From positions 1 through 23,271 of the forward strand of contig CAJWFY010000008.1 in NCBI GenBank assembly GCA_913031655.1: a DNA stretch of 23,271 bases. Reading direction: 5' to 3'. Made by a program: the position numbers and the translations under genes. The notes below the pieces were generated by a model. It ran no database searches and was not told the origin of the DNA. It saw nothing but the letters and a program-made list of their open reading frames with translations. Positions 15,066-23,140 of the stretch are shown here, piece by piece. How positions within the stretch are numbered: position 1 is the first letter of the stretch; the number at the start of each line of letters is the position of its first letter. This stretch comes from an uncultured Flavobacteriaceae bacterium. Lineage in GTDB: Bacteria > Bacteroidota > Bacteroidia > Flavobacteriales > Flavobacteriaceae.

Positions 15066-16376
15066 TTGGAGACTCAAATCAGTTTAATTAGCGAAATTTT
15101 ATTGCTTGACTCTTATGATTTAGTAATTAAGATTTTACTAATCATATTTTTAGTCATTAGCTCCGCTTTAATTTCAGGTTCAGAAGTTGCTTTTTTTTCG
15201 CTTTCTAACACAGAAATAAAAAAGGCATCTAATTCAAAAAGTAGATCTTTAAAATTAATTTCTACATTAAGAAATAATCCACGAAGATTACTGGCTGTTC
15301 TGTTGGTCTCAAACAATTTCATAAACATATCAATTGTGCTTCTGCTTTCTTCATTTGGAAACTTATTTAATTTTGAATTAGTTCCTCACTGGGTTAATTT
15401 CGCTTTAGAAGTTGGATTTATTACTCTAATTATCTTATTATTTGGTGAAATACTTCCTAAGGTTTATGCTAATAGAAATCCAATTTCTTTTTCTAAAAAG
15501 ATGGCTTTACCAATTCAGATTTTAGATAAATATATTTTCTTTTTTTTAACTATTCCAATGAGCAATATGACTCATTTTATTCAAAAAAAACTAATTTTTA
15601 AAAAAACTAATTTATCAGTTGATAAGCTATCGGATGCCCTAGAACTTACAGATAAAAGTGAAACTTCGAAAGATGAGCAAAAGATATTAAACGGTATAGT
15701 CTCCTTTGGAAGTTTAGAAGTGAAGCAAATAATGAAACCAAGAATAGACGTTTTTTCAGTCTCAAATGATATTAGTTTTATAGAATTAATAAAAATAGTT
15801 AAACAAAATAAATATTCTCGAATTCCTGTTTTTAAAAAAACAATTGACAAAATTATAGGTGTAATTTATTTAAAAGATTTATTCCCTTATTTAAACAAAA
15901 ATGAATTTGATTGGAACAAATTAATTAGAGATCCTTATTTCATCCCTGAAAATAAAAAGTTAGATGATTTGCTAAAAGAATTCCAACAACTTAAGATTCA
16001 TCTTGCAGTTGTTGTTGATGAATACGGAGGGAATTCTGGAATTGTAACGATGGATGATATAGTTGAAGAGATAGTTGGAGAAATAAATGATGATTTTAGC
16101 CAAGATGATGTTCCATATTTTAAAATAGATAATTCTAATTATATTTTTGAGGGTAAATCTAATCTTAATGATCTTTTTCAAGTTATTGATATTAAAGATC
16201 AAAGTATTTTTGAAAGTAAAAGAGGTGATTCTGAAACTTTAGCTGGATTTGTTTTAGAGCAAATTGGTTTTTTCCCAAAGAAAGGTTACTCTATTAAAGT
16301 CAATAATATATTATTTACGATTAATGAAGTTGACAGAAAAAGAATTAAGAAAATAAAGGTTAGTTTTAAAATATAA
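15066..16376 (+). CDS. gldE: GldE, gliding motility-associated CNNM/CBS membrane protein
   Basis: A 436-residue inner-membrane protein of the CNNM/CorC family. The DUF21 (CNNM) transmembrane domain covers about 19-180 (SGSEVAFFSLSNTEI, FGEILPKVYANRNP), followed by two CBS domains (about 223-345, ending VDEYGGNSGIVTMDDIVEEI) and a CorC_HlyC domain (about 355-436). Relatives act in magnesium or cobalt efflux; in Flavobacterium johnsoniae GldE is linked with GldD and gliding/type IX secretion. Identification as GldE rather than a general CorC rests on the next gene being gldD. The start is TTG at 15066, giving METQIS before the first helix; no ATG is available before that helix. Its stop overlaps the gldD start by one base. 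Confidence 0.93.
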   Translation: METQISLISEILLLDSYDLVIKILLIIFLVISSALISGSEVAFFSLSNTEIKKASNSKSRSLKLISTLRNNPRRLLAVLLVSNNFINISIVLLLSSFGNLFNFELVPHWVNFALEVGFITLIILLFGEILPKVYANRNPISFSKKMALPIQILDKYIFFFLTIPMSNMTHFIQKKLIFKKTNLSVDKLSDALELTDKSETSKDEQKILNGIVSFGSLEVKQIMKPRIDVFSVSNDISFIELIKIVKQNKYSRIPVFKKTIDKIIGVIYLKDLFPYLNKNEFDWNKLIRDPYFIPENKKLDDLLKEFQQLKIHLAVVVDEYGGNSGIVTMDDIVEEIVGEINDDFSQDDVPYFKIDNSNYIFEGKSNLNDLFQVIDIKDQSIFESKRGDSETLAGFVLEQIGFFPKKGYSIKVNNILFTINEVDRKRIKKIKVSFKI

Positions 16377-16930
16377 TGAACAAATTATTTTTTTTATTTT
16401 TTTTATTTTTTGCCTGTGATCAAGTTTATTTGCCTAAACAAAAAGCGTTTTTTGCTCATCAATTTCCTTCCCCAAATTATATTCTTTCTTATAATAATGA
16501 AAAGAAAATATGCAATTATAGTTTTCAAATAAACGAACTATCTGAAATAAAATTTGACAAAAAATGTAACTCAATTATAAAATATAAATTATTGAATTCT
16601 AAACTTTTTTTAACTAATATTAAAATTGATAATAATTTAGAATTAGTTAATCTTGATTTTAAAGATAGAGTGGCAGAGAATTCTTTAAAATCTAATGTTA
16701 TAAGATCTAGTGAATTTAATGATGTAAGTAGAAAAGTATATGCTAAATATTTTACTTTTATTGGGAATACTCCATCTAACACTCAATTTTACATTACAGA
16801 TTCAATTTCAAACTATATAAGTGGTTCACTTTATTTTGATTCTAAACCTAATTACGATTCTCTACTACCATCAATTAAATACATGAATAATGACATTCGA
16901 AAAATCATTCAAACTTTTAAATGGAATTAA
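16376..16930 (+). CDS. gldD: GldD, gliding motility lipoprotein
   Basis: A 184-residue predicted lipoprotein (hydrophobic MNKLFFLFFLFFAC, lipidated Cys14). The C-terminal half carries the features I recognise from GldD: SNTQFYITDSISNYISGSLYF and PNYDSLLPSIKYMNNDI, ending RKIIQTFKWN. GldD is required for gliding in Flavobacterium johnsoniae and belongs to the set co-inherited with the type IX secretion system; its biochemical role is unknown. The TAATG overlap with gldE implies translational coupling and supports a GldD-GldE partnership. The presence of the gene does not show that this organism glides, since planktonic Flavobacteriia keep these genes for secretion. Confidence 0.92.
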   Translation: MNKLFFLFFLFFACDQVYLPKQKAFFAHQFPSPNYILSYNNEKKICNYSFQINELSEIKFDKKCNSIIKYKLLNSKLFLTNIKIDNNLELVNLDFKDRVAENSLKSNVIRSSEFNDVSRKVYAKYFTFIGNTPSNTQFYITDSISNYISGSLYFDSKPNYDSLLPSIKYMNNDIRKIIQTFKWN

Positions 16931-16939
16931 TATTTTTTA

Positions 16940-17824
16940 ATGTCCAATAACAACAAAAAGTGGCTTTATTTAGCCGTTCTATCTCTTGTTTGGGGGAGCT
17001 CTTACATTCTAATAAAAAAAACCTTGATAGGTTTAACTCCTTTTCAATTAGGCAGTTTGAGAGTTATCTTTACAACTTTAATATTATCTGTTGTTGGATT
17101 TTCATCTTTAAAAAAAATCCCTAAAAATAAATGGAAATGGATTTTTATAACAGGTTATATAGGTTCTTTTTTTCCATCTTTCTTATTTGCTTTTGCTCAG
17201 ACTGAAATTAATAGTGGCGTAGCCGCAATTTTAAATTCATTAACTCCATTAGCAACACTTTTAATTGGATTAGGGTTCTTTAAATTTATTGTTTATCCAA
17301 AACAAATATTAGGCGTTGTAATTGGACTAATAGGATCTTTCTTTCTTATTTATGAAGGTTCAACAATTAATCCTGATCAAAACTTATTATTTGTTGCTTT
17401 TATTGTGGTGGCTTCAATATGTTACGCCACGTCTGTAAATCTTTTGAAAGTTCATTTGCAAGAAGTGCCTGCAATGTCAATCGCTCTAGGTAATTTTCTT
17501 TGTATTCTTCCTGTGGCTTTAATTATTTTTTTCAACTCAGGGTTTTTAAGTATTGATTTTACGGAGAATACAGAAGTTAAAAACTCTCTTTTTTATATTT
17601 TAATTTTATCAATATTTGGAAGTGCATTTGCTAAAGTATTGTTTAATAAGTTTATTCAGATAGCTTCACCAGTTTTTGCTTCATCTGTAACCTACACACT
17701 TCCAATTGTTGCAATAATGTGGGGGTATTTGGATGGTGAATCTATAAATAACCGACAACTATTAGCTACAGCTGTAATTTTAGTTGGGGTTTATTTAGCT
17801 AATCGTAAAACAAAAACTACTTAA
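16940..17824 (+). CDS. EamA/DMT-family membrane transporter
   Basis: A 294-residue polytopic protein with about ten hydrophobic helices in two tandem EamA repeats (about 8-140 and 150-290). Typical family features are WGSSYILIKKTL and LRVIFTTLI at the start, GVAAILNSLTPLATLLIG in helix 4, and the matching SPVFASSVTYTLPIVAIMWG in the second repeat. These drug/metabolite transporters export amino acids, nucleobases or other small metabolites; the substrate cannot be read from sequence. It starts nine bases after gldD and ends the plus-strand unit, overlapping the convergent M16 gene by eight bases. Confidence 0.92.
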   Translation: MSNNNKKWLYLAVLSLVWGSSYILIKKTLIGLTPFQLGSLRVIFTTLILSVVGFSSLKKIPKNKWKWIFITGYIGSFFPSFLFAFAQTEINSGVAAILNSLTPLATLLIGLGFFKFIVYPKQILGVVIGLIGSFFLIYEGSTINPDQNLLFVAFIVVASICYATSVNLLKVHLQEVPAMSIALGNFLCILPVALIIFFNSGFLSIDFTENTEVKNSLFYILILSIFGSAFAKVLFNKFIQIASPVFASSVTYTLPIVAIMWGYLDGESINNRQLLATAVILVGVYLANRKTKTT

Positions 17825-19916
17825 AAAAACTGTCATCTATCTCTTCGTTAAGTTTTATAGATGTAATTTCAAAAACAATAGTTTGAGGACCAGATACTAT
17901 TTCTCTTTTATGTGGAAGTAAAACCCCTTCAATCTGCTTATAATTTGAGTATTTTGTTATTGATTTTATTTCATTGCCTGCTTGACTAGAAGTTTCTTCT
18001 TTCATAATTAATAAATAACTTTTCGCATCATAGTATCTATATGTTTTCTCATTTATTTTTATCTTATAAAGATCTTTTCCTTCAACTTTATTTAAGCTAA
18101 TTATTTCCATTTTATTAGGGTCAAGATAAATCTCCTCAAAAAGTCCTAATTTTTCTTTTTCTGAGTTAATTTGATCTTTTTCAAAAGGAATCTTTTGTCC
18201 CATTTGTTCAGTATATCCATTTTCTCCATCAAATTTTTGAGACATTAAAGTACCCATGCTTTCAACAGACATGACTAATGAATTTAAATTAGGATGCTTT
18301 TGTTTGATTTCTGCCTTAGGAGAAAAAGGAGCATTTGGAATTTTAACACTGGCGCTAGTGGAAATGCTTTTAACCTTATTTAAAACATCAGCTCCTCCAA
18401 TGGCATTCACGTAGTTAAGGAAAATTGATTTCACATTAACTTCACTGCTAATTTCCTTATTGAAAATGGGCTTTTCAATGGAATTTCCATACTTATCAAA
18501 GTATGAAATAGGTATTATTTTATTTTCAAAACTTACTTTTTCAAGATTATCTATAATTTCAGATCCTTTTCCTGTTACAACTAATTGAGCATTTTTTAAT
18601 GAAAAATATTTGTTTGCTGCTTCCTGAACATCTTTCGCCGTTACTGCATTAATATTTGCCAGAAACTTTTTATAGTAATCTGATTCAAGATCATTGCTTT
18701 CAATGTTTATGGCATAATTAGCAATTGTAGAGGGTCTTTCCATAGCTAAAACAAATTCCCCTAAATATTTTGCTTTTGCATTTTTTAGCTCTTCAGCTGA
18801 GACAGGAATTTTATGAATTTTATTAATTTCTTTAATTATTTCTACTAAAGCACTATCAGTTACTTGTGATCTTGTTGAAGTAGAAGCTCTAAATTTAGCT
18901 TTACTATATTTATCATCTCCAATTGAGGAGTATGCACCATAAGCGTAGCCTTTATCTTCTCGAATATTGTTAAATAACCTAGATTCAGGTCCAGCTCCAA
19001 AAATTCTGTTTGCAATTAATGCACTATAATAATCTTCATCTATCATTTTCAAATCAACAAGATTTTGAAATGTTATTTCAGAATTTGCCGAATTTGGCAT
19101 ATCAATTAGATTGATGGTTAGTTCTTGTTGTTGAGCTGGTTCTTTAATCTCATTTGCTGATCCTTCTAAAAATTTTTCATCAAGATCTTTCCCCTTTTTC
19201 CATTTTCCAAAAAGTTTTTTTACTAGTTTTTTAGTTTTTTTAACATCGATATCTCCAATAATTACCAAATATGCATTATTGGGTTTAAAATAATCATCAT
19301 AAAATTTTATGGCATCTTTTAATTCAATTTTCTCCATGGATTCTTTTGTTATAAATTCTCCATAAGGATGATCGACGCCATAAGCTAAAACGTTCTCTAC
19401 TCTTCTTGCTATTGAAACTGTATTTTTTTCATCATTTTTTATATTATCTAAAAAAATGTTTTTTTCTTGATTGAACTCTTCTTTAGAAAAATCAGGAAAA
19501 AGTGCGCCTTGAGAAAACATAGTGAGGACTCTTTCAAAATATCTAGAAAGAGAGCTGGCAGATCCACCCTGGGAAGAAAAATTCATTCTAGCGCCCATAA
19601 AATCAACTTCTTCATTTAAACTGTCTTTGTTTTGAAAACTGTTTCCTTTACCCATTATTCCACCTGTTATATACCCTACACCATTTAATTCTCCTTCAAT
19701 AATTGGCGGATTATCTATTAATAAATTAACGGATGCTCTAGGAAGTTTGTGGTTTTCTATGAACATAACTTTCATTCCGTTTTTCATTTCAAATGATATT
19801 GGATCTTCAAAATTTATTTGAGGAGCAGGATCTGCATCTGGAATAGACCTGTCTACTTGAGCTGTTAACGTAATATAAAACGTTAAAAAAACTAAGTTTA
19901 ATAATATTTTTTTCAT
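17817..19916 (-). CDS. M16-family pseudo-peptidase subunit with extra C-terminal domain
   Basis: A 699-residue exported protein (signal peptide MKKILLNLVFLTFYITLTAQ). An in-frame ATG at 19934 would add six residues before this signal and overlap the upstream gene by 14 bases; I prefer the ATG at 19916. Residues about 35-480 form the two M16 halves, but the zinc motif HxxEH is replaced by YITGG (82-86), so it cannot be an active protease by itself. The second half keeps the R/Y-type substrate region (REDKGYAYGAYSS). Residues about 490-699 are an added beta-rich, LolA-like domain (ISTSASVKI, KFDGENGY, YRYYDAKSYLLIMKEE). With the active partner just upstream it probably forms a heterodimeric M16B peptidase in the periplasm. 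Confidence 0.9.
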   Translation of the reverse strand: MKKILLNLVFLTFYITLTAQVDRSIPDADPAPQINFEDPISFEMKNGMKVMFIENHKLPRASVNLLIDNPPIIEGELNGVGYITGGIMGKGNSFQNKDSLNEEVDFMGARMNFSSQGGSASSLSRYFERVLTMFSQGALFPDFSKEEFNQEKNIFLDNIKNDEKNTVSIARRVENVLAYGVDHPYGEFITKESMEKIELKDAIKFYDDYFKPNNAYLVIIGDIDVKKTKKLVKKLFGKWKKGKDLDEKFLEGSANEIKEPAQQQELTINLIDMPNSANSEITFQNLVDLKMIDEDYYSALIANRIFGAGPESRLFNNIREDKGYAYGAYSSIGDDKYSKAKFRASTSTRSQVTDSALVEIIKEINKIHKIPVSAEELKNAKAKYLGEFVLAMERPSTIANYAINIESNDLESDYYKKFLANINAVTAKDVQEAANKYFSLKNAQLVVTGKGSEIIDNLEKVSFENKIIPISYFDKYGNSIEKPIFNKEISSEVNVKSIFLNYVNAIGGADVLNKVKSISTSASVKIPNAPFSPKAEIKQKHPNLNSLVMSVESMGTLMSQKFDGENGYTEQMGQKIPFEKDQINSEKEKLGLFEEIYLDPNKMEIISLNKVEGKDLYKIKINEKTYRYYDAKSYLLIMKEETSSQAGNEIKSITKYSNYKQIEGVLLPHKREIVSGPQTIVFEITSIKLNEEIDDSFFK

Positions 19917-19920
19917 GATT

Positions 19921-21237
19921 TTATTTTTTTTCATTTTCTGGAAGATATTCTAATATCAATCTCTGATTAGTATTCAAGTATTTTTTTGCTGTTTTTTTTA
20001 TTTCTTCTCTTGTGATTGAACGATAGATGTCAATTTCTGAATTTATTAAATTAGTGTCTCCATATAAAGTAAAATATTGCGCTAGGGATACTCCTATTCC
20101 AGAAACAGATGAATTTGAGTTAACGAAGTTGTTTTCAAATTTATTTTGAAGCTTTTTATAATCATTTTCAGAAATAAGATTTTCTTGAATTTTAGTTATT
20201 TCCTCTTCTATTTCTTTGGTTAATTCTTCTAAAGAAGTTTCGCCTAAAGGAAGAGAAAGAATGGCATACATACTGTAATCCTCGTGTCCAATATTATATG
20301 CTTGAACTTGTAAAGCAGTTTTGTTTTTATCAACCATTCTTTTATATAGTTTTGAACTTGGACCATCGCTTAAATATGTTGATATTAAATCTAAAACCCT
20401 TGCCTCTCTTGATTTCATTGATGGAGTTCTAAAACCTATTATAACTGCTGGAATTTGAATATTTGGATCGTATTCTTTAGCTCGAATTTCATTTGTTATG
20501 GGTTCTTCTAAAATCACTATCCTCTTATTTTTTGGAGCTGCAGGTATTTCACTAAAATATTCTGATATCAAACTCTTTGTTTTTTCGATATCAATATCAC
20601 CAGCTACAACAAAAACCGCATTACTGGGCATATAAAAATTTGATCTAAAATCTAAAAAGTCTTGTAAAACTGCATTATCTAAATGTTCAGGAACTCCAAT
20701 TAATGGGTTTTTATAACTATGTTTTTTAAATAAATTAGATTTTAATGCTTCATAAAAACGGCTGTATGGTTGGTTATCTCTAATACTTTTCTCTTGCTTG
20801 ACAGCTTCTCTTTGAATATCGATTCCTTCTTGATCAATTATTGGGTGTAGCATGATTTCAGAATACCTCCATAAACCCAGTTTTAAGCTATTTGAAGGCA
20901 TGGTTGCATAATAGTAAGTTAAATCCACACTAGTAGCTGCATTACCATTCCCTCCGTTTGAGGAAAGTATTTTATACCACTCTCCACTTTTCATATTTTT
21001 AGTTTCTTTCCCAAGAAGGTGTTCAAAAAAGTGAGCGAAACCAGTCTTGTCTGATTCTTCATTTTTTGCTCCAACATGAAACATTAGTGTAGTATTTATT
21101 ACTGGAGCAGAATTGTCCTTGTGCAGTATGATATTTAATCCGTTATTTAATTTATACTCTTCAAATTCAACAGATTGTGAAAACGAAATGTTAAAATAAA
21201 GGATACTTACAAATGATAAAAAAATTAAGTTTTTCAT
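19921..21237 (-). CDS. M16-family zinc metallopeptidase (catalytic subunit)
   Basis: A 438-residue exported zinc protease of the insulinase/processing-peptidase family. The signal peptide is residues 1-20 (ending SFS, then QSVEFEEY). The inverted zinc motif HFFEH is at 69-73, with the distal ligand most likely Glu149 (REAVKQEKSIRDN). The second half has the usual DGPSSKLYKRMVDK region. It matches the short catalytic subunit of two-gene M16B peptidases; the inactive subunit follows four bases downstream. A probable role is degradation of peptides in the periplasm; the physiological substrate is unknown. A TAGATTTG promoter element lies 17 bases upstream. Confidence 0.94.
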   Translation of the reverse strand: MKNLIFLSFVSILYFNISFSQSVEFEEYKLNNGLNIILHKDNSAPVINTTLMFHVGAKNEESDKTGFAHFFEHLLGKETKNMKSGEWYKILSSNGGNGNAATSVDLTYYYATMPSNSLKLGLWRYSEIMLHPIIDQEGIDIQREAVKQEKSIRDNQPYSRFYEALKSNLFKKHSYKNPLIGVPEHLDNAVLQDFLDFRSNFYMPSNAVFVVAGDIDIEKTKSLISEYFSEIPAAPKNKRIVILEEPITNEIRAKEYDPNIQIPAVIIGFRTPSMKSREARVLDLISTYLSDGPSSKLYKRMVDKNKTALQVQAYNIGHEDYSMYAILSLPLGETSLEELTKEIEEEITKIQENLISENDYKKLQNKFENNFVNSNSSVSGIGVSLAQYFTLYGDTNLINSEIDIYRSITREEIKKTAKKYLNTNQRLILEYLPENEKK

Positions 21238-21254
21238 AAAAAAAAATTGATTAG

Positions 21255-21262
21255 CAAATCTA
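21255..21262 (-). promoter_or_regulatory. TAnnTTTG -7 element of the M16 protease promoter
   Basis: Minus-strand TAGATTTG followed by C, 17 bases before the start codon of the catalytic subunit. No TTG at a 17-23 base spacing. Confidence 0.6.
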
Positions 21263-21351
21263 TAAATTATATTTTACAGTTAAAGTTTATTCAATTTTAA
21301 TACAATTATTTGATTTTTATTAAAATACTTGTACTAATATTTATAATATTA

Positions 21352-21382
21352 TTGGGTTATGAGTTCAATCCTTGTATATTTG
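21352..21382 (+). promoter_or_regulatory. rplU-rpmA promoter (TTG, 20 bases, TATATTTG)
   Basis: TTG at 21352-21354 and TATATTTG at 21375-21382, 20 bases apart, fit the Flavobacterium -33/-7 consensus better than any other pair in the window. The rplU ATG follows 29 bases later. Confidence 0.8.
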
Positions 21383-21411
21383 CACACGTTTTTGATTAAA
21401 AAAAATAAATT

Positions 21412-21915
21412 ATGTACGCAATAGTAGAAATAGCCGGTCAACAATTTAAAGTTGTAAAAGATCAAAAAGTCTTTGTAAACAGACTTGAAGGTAAAGAAGG
21501 TTCAAAGGTTACTTTTGATAATATATTATTGTTAGATAATGCTGGTAAAATAGCTCTTGGAGATCCTTCAGTAAAGGGAGCATGTGTAGAGGCTAAAATT
21601 TTAAAGCACTTGAAAGACGACAAAGTGATTGTATTTAAGAAAAAAAGAAGAAAAGGATATAAAGTAAAAAATGGTCATCGTCAATTTTTGACTGAAATCA
21701 TGATTGAGAGTATTCTTGAAAACGCAAAAAAGACTAAAGCTAAAGTAAAAGATGTCGCAGAAGTTTCTGAAACTAAAACGAAAGCTGTAGATTCTAAAGT
21801 TGTAAAAGCTCCTGCAAAAAAGGCAGTTGCAAAAAAAGCAGTTGCAAAAAAGGCAGTTGCTAAAAAAGCGGTTGCTAAAAAGGCAATTGCAACAAAATCA
21901 GTTAAAAAAGCTTAA
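21412..21915 (+). CDS. rplU: 50S ribosomal protein L21 (bL21) with repeat-bearing C-terminal tail
   Basis: bL21 binds 23S rRNA in the large subunit. The first 100 or so residues are a normal bL21 (MYAIVEIAGQQFKV at the start, FKKKRRKGYKVKNGHRQ near residues 81-100). The protein then continues to 167 residues, against about 103 in E. coli. The extension is Lys, Ala and Val rich and ends in five copies of AKKAV/AKKAI (residues 135-159), then ATKSVKKA. Such basic tails are known on Bacteroidota ribosomal proteins; the tail is probably disordered and may contact rRNA. rpmA follows 15 bases later in the usual pair. Confidence 0.97.
   Translation: MYAIVEIAGQQFKVVKDQKVFVNRLEGKEGSKVTFDNILLLDNAGKIALGDPSVKGACVEAKILKHLKDDKVIVFKKKRRKGYKVKNGHRQFLTEIMIESILENAKKTKAKVKDVAEVSETKTKAVDSKVVKAPAKKAVAKKAVAKKAVAKKAVAKKAIATKSVKKA
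21814..21888 (+). repeat. Five tandem 15-bp repeats encoding AKKAV/I in rplU
   Basis: Five in-frame 15-base units of the form GCAAAAAAGGCAGTT. They differ only at third positions, apart from the last unit, where GTT becomes ATT (Val to Ile). A sixth, decayed unit (ATKSV) follows. Copy number could change by slippage without breaking the frame. Confidence 0.9.
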
Positions 21916-21930
21916 TTAAATTTTTACAAA

Positions 21931-22191
21931 ATGGCGCATAAAAAAGGGGTAGGTAGTTCAAAAAATGGTAGAGAATCAGAATCGAAAAGATTAGGAGTTA
22001 AAATTTTTGGTGGTCAAGCTGCTATGGCTGGAAATATCATTTTACGTCAAAGAGGAACTCCTCACAAACCAGGTGAAAATGTTTATGTTAGTAAAGATCA
22101 TACTTTACATGCTAGAGTAGACGGTATTGTTAAATTTACTAAGAAGAAGGACGACAAATCTTTTGTCTCTATTGTTCCTTTTGAAGCATAA
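21931..22191 (+). CDS. rpmA: 50S ribosomal protein L27 (bL27)
   Basis: An 86-residue bL27, whose N-terminal tail reaches the peptidyl-transferase centre. It begins MAHKKGVGSSKNGRES, with the AHKKG residues exposed directly after Met, so it has no cleavable N-terminal extension of the type found in Firmicutes. The family core LGVKIFGGQAAMAGNIILRQRG is followed by THKPGENV-like PHKPGENVYVSKDHTL. It ends the rplU-rpmA operon; I see no terminator before the next gene. Confidence 0.98.
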   Translation: MAHKKGVGSSKNGRESESKRLGVKIFGGQAAMAGNIILRQRGTPHKPGENVYVSKDHTLHARVDGIVKFTKKKDDKSFVSIVPFEA

Positions 22192-22254
22192 ACTCTCACA
22201 TTAATTCATTCAAAATTATTTATTAAATATCAGAATAGTTTAATAACTTGAACT

Positions 22255-22878
22255 ATGCCGTTATTTAAAGACTTAGAGATTGTTCCTGATACATTTGTTC
22301 TTGTTTGGGAAATAACAGAGTCAGAAATTTCTTTGTTAGAAAATTTAAACAGCTCCAAAAAAATTACATTAAAATTAAATCAACTTAAAAACAGTACTCA
22401 CCGGAGACAATTTTTAAGTAATCTTCAGCTGTTGAATCTTAAAAACATATCCTTTAAAGATTTAGAATATAATAATAATGGTAAGCCAGAAATGAAAGAT
22501 AAATTTATTTCTTTCTCTCATTCCTTTGATTTTTCAGCAGTTGTTATTTCAAACAAAAAAACAGGAATTGATATTGAAAAATTTAGATCAAAAATTTTAA
22601 AAATTTCTCATAAATTCATAAACCAAATCGAAATTAATTTGATTAAAAATTTATCAATTGAAAATATAACTAAAGTGTGGACTATTAAGGAAGCAGTTTT
22701 TAAAGCTTTTGGATACGCTGGAATTGATTTTAAAGAAAATATTTTGATAGAGTCTATTAATTTAGATTTCGATAAAGCAAAAGTTAAAATTTATAAAAAA
22801 GAAATAATAGAGTACTATAATATAGAAATATTTAATTTTTCACAATACATTTGCTCTGTTGCTCACATAATAAAGTAA
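22255..22878 (+). CDS. 4'-phosphopantetheinyl transferase superfamily protein (Sfp type)
   Basis: A 207-residue enzyme that would move the phosphopantetheine arm from coenzyme A to a serine of a carrier protein. The family signatures are present: SFSHS (86-90), the magnesium motif GIDIE with Asp106 and Glu108, and WTIKEAVFKAFG (142-153) with Glu146. Size and the N-terminal pseudo-half place it with Sfp-type enzymes rather than the short AcpS trimers. No polyketide or peptide synthase is visible nearby, so the partner may be the fatty-acid acyl carrier protein. It ends one base before the next gene, suggesting co-transcription with the YkoF-like and PnuC genes. Confidence 0.9.
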   Translation: MPLFKDLEIVPDTFVLVWEITESEISLLENLNSSKKITLKLNQLKNSTHRRQFLSNLQLLNLKNISFKDLEYNNNGKPEMKDKFISFSHSFDFSAVVISNKKTGIDIEKFRSKILKISHKFINQIEINLIKNLSIENITKVWTIKEAVFKAFGYAGIDFKENILIESINLDFDKAKVKIYKKEIIEYYNIEIFNFSQYICSVAHIIK

Positions 22879-22879
22879 T

Positions 22880-23140
22880 ATGGATATTTCGGTTGAATTG
22901 ACATTAACTCCCCTTAAAGATGATTATGAGCCAATAATTAAAGATTTTATTAAGTCTTTACGTAAATCTGAATTCAAAATTATAGAAACTCCTTTAAGTA
23001 CTCAAGTTTACGGAGACTTTAAAGAACTAATGAGTTTCTTAAATGATAATATTTATAATACTTTTTTAAATTCAGAAAGCATTATTATGAATATAAAAAT
23101 TGTAAAATCCGATAGAAGTAACTATGTACCAAATTTTTGA
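22880..23140 (+). CDS. YkoF/MTH1187-like small protein, possible thiamine-binding
   Basis: An 86-residue alpha/beta protein beginning MDISVELTLTPLKDDYE, with IIETPLSTQVYGDF in the middle and IIMNIKIVKSDRSNY at the end. It fits the YkoF/MTH1187 (DUF77) ferredoxin-like fold, members of which bind thiamine or its pyrimidine part. The assignment is by overall pattern; binding residues are not identifiable by eye. It overlaps the following PnuC-family gene by 17 bases, which suggests a shared function in cofactor or precursor uptake. Confidence 0.75.
   Translation: MDISVELTLTPLKDDYEPIIKDFIKSLRKSEFKIIETPLSTQVYGDFKELMSFLNDNIYNTFLNSESIIMNIKIVKSDRSNYVPNF

Noticed and set aside
22192..22254. TPP or other riboswitch upstream of the phosphopantetheinyl transferase, YkoF-like and PnuC genes
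   Set aside because: The 63-base spacer is too short and has none of the conserved riboswitch core sequences.
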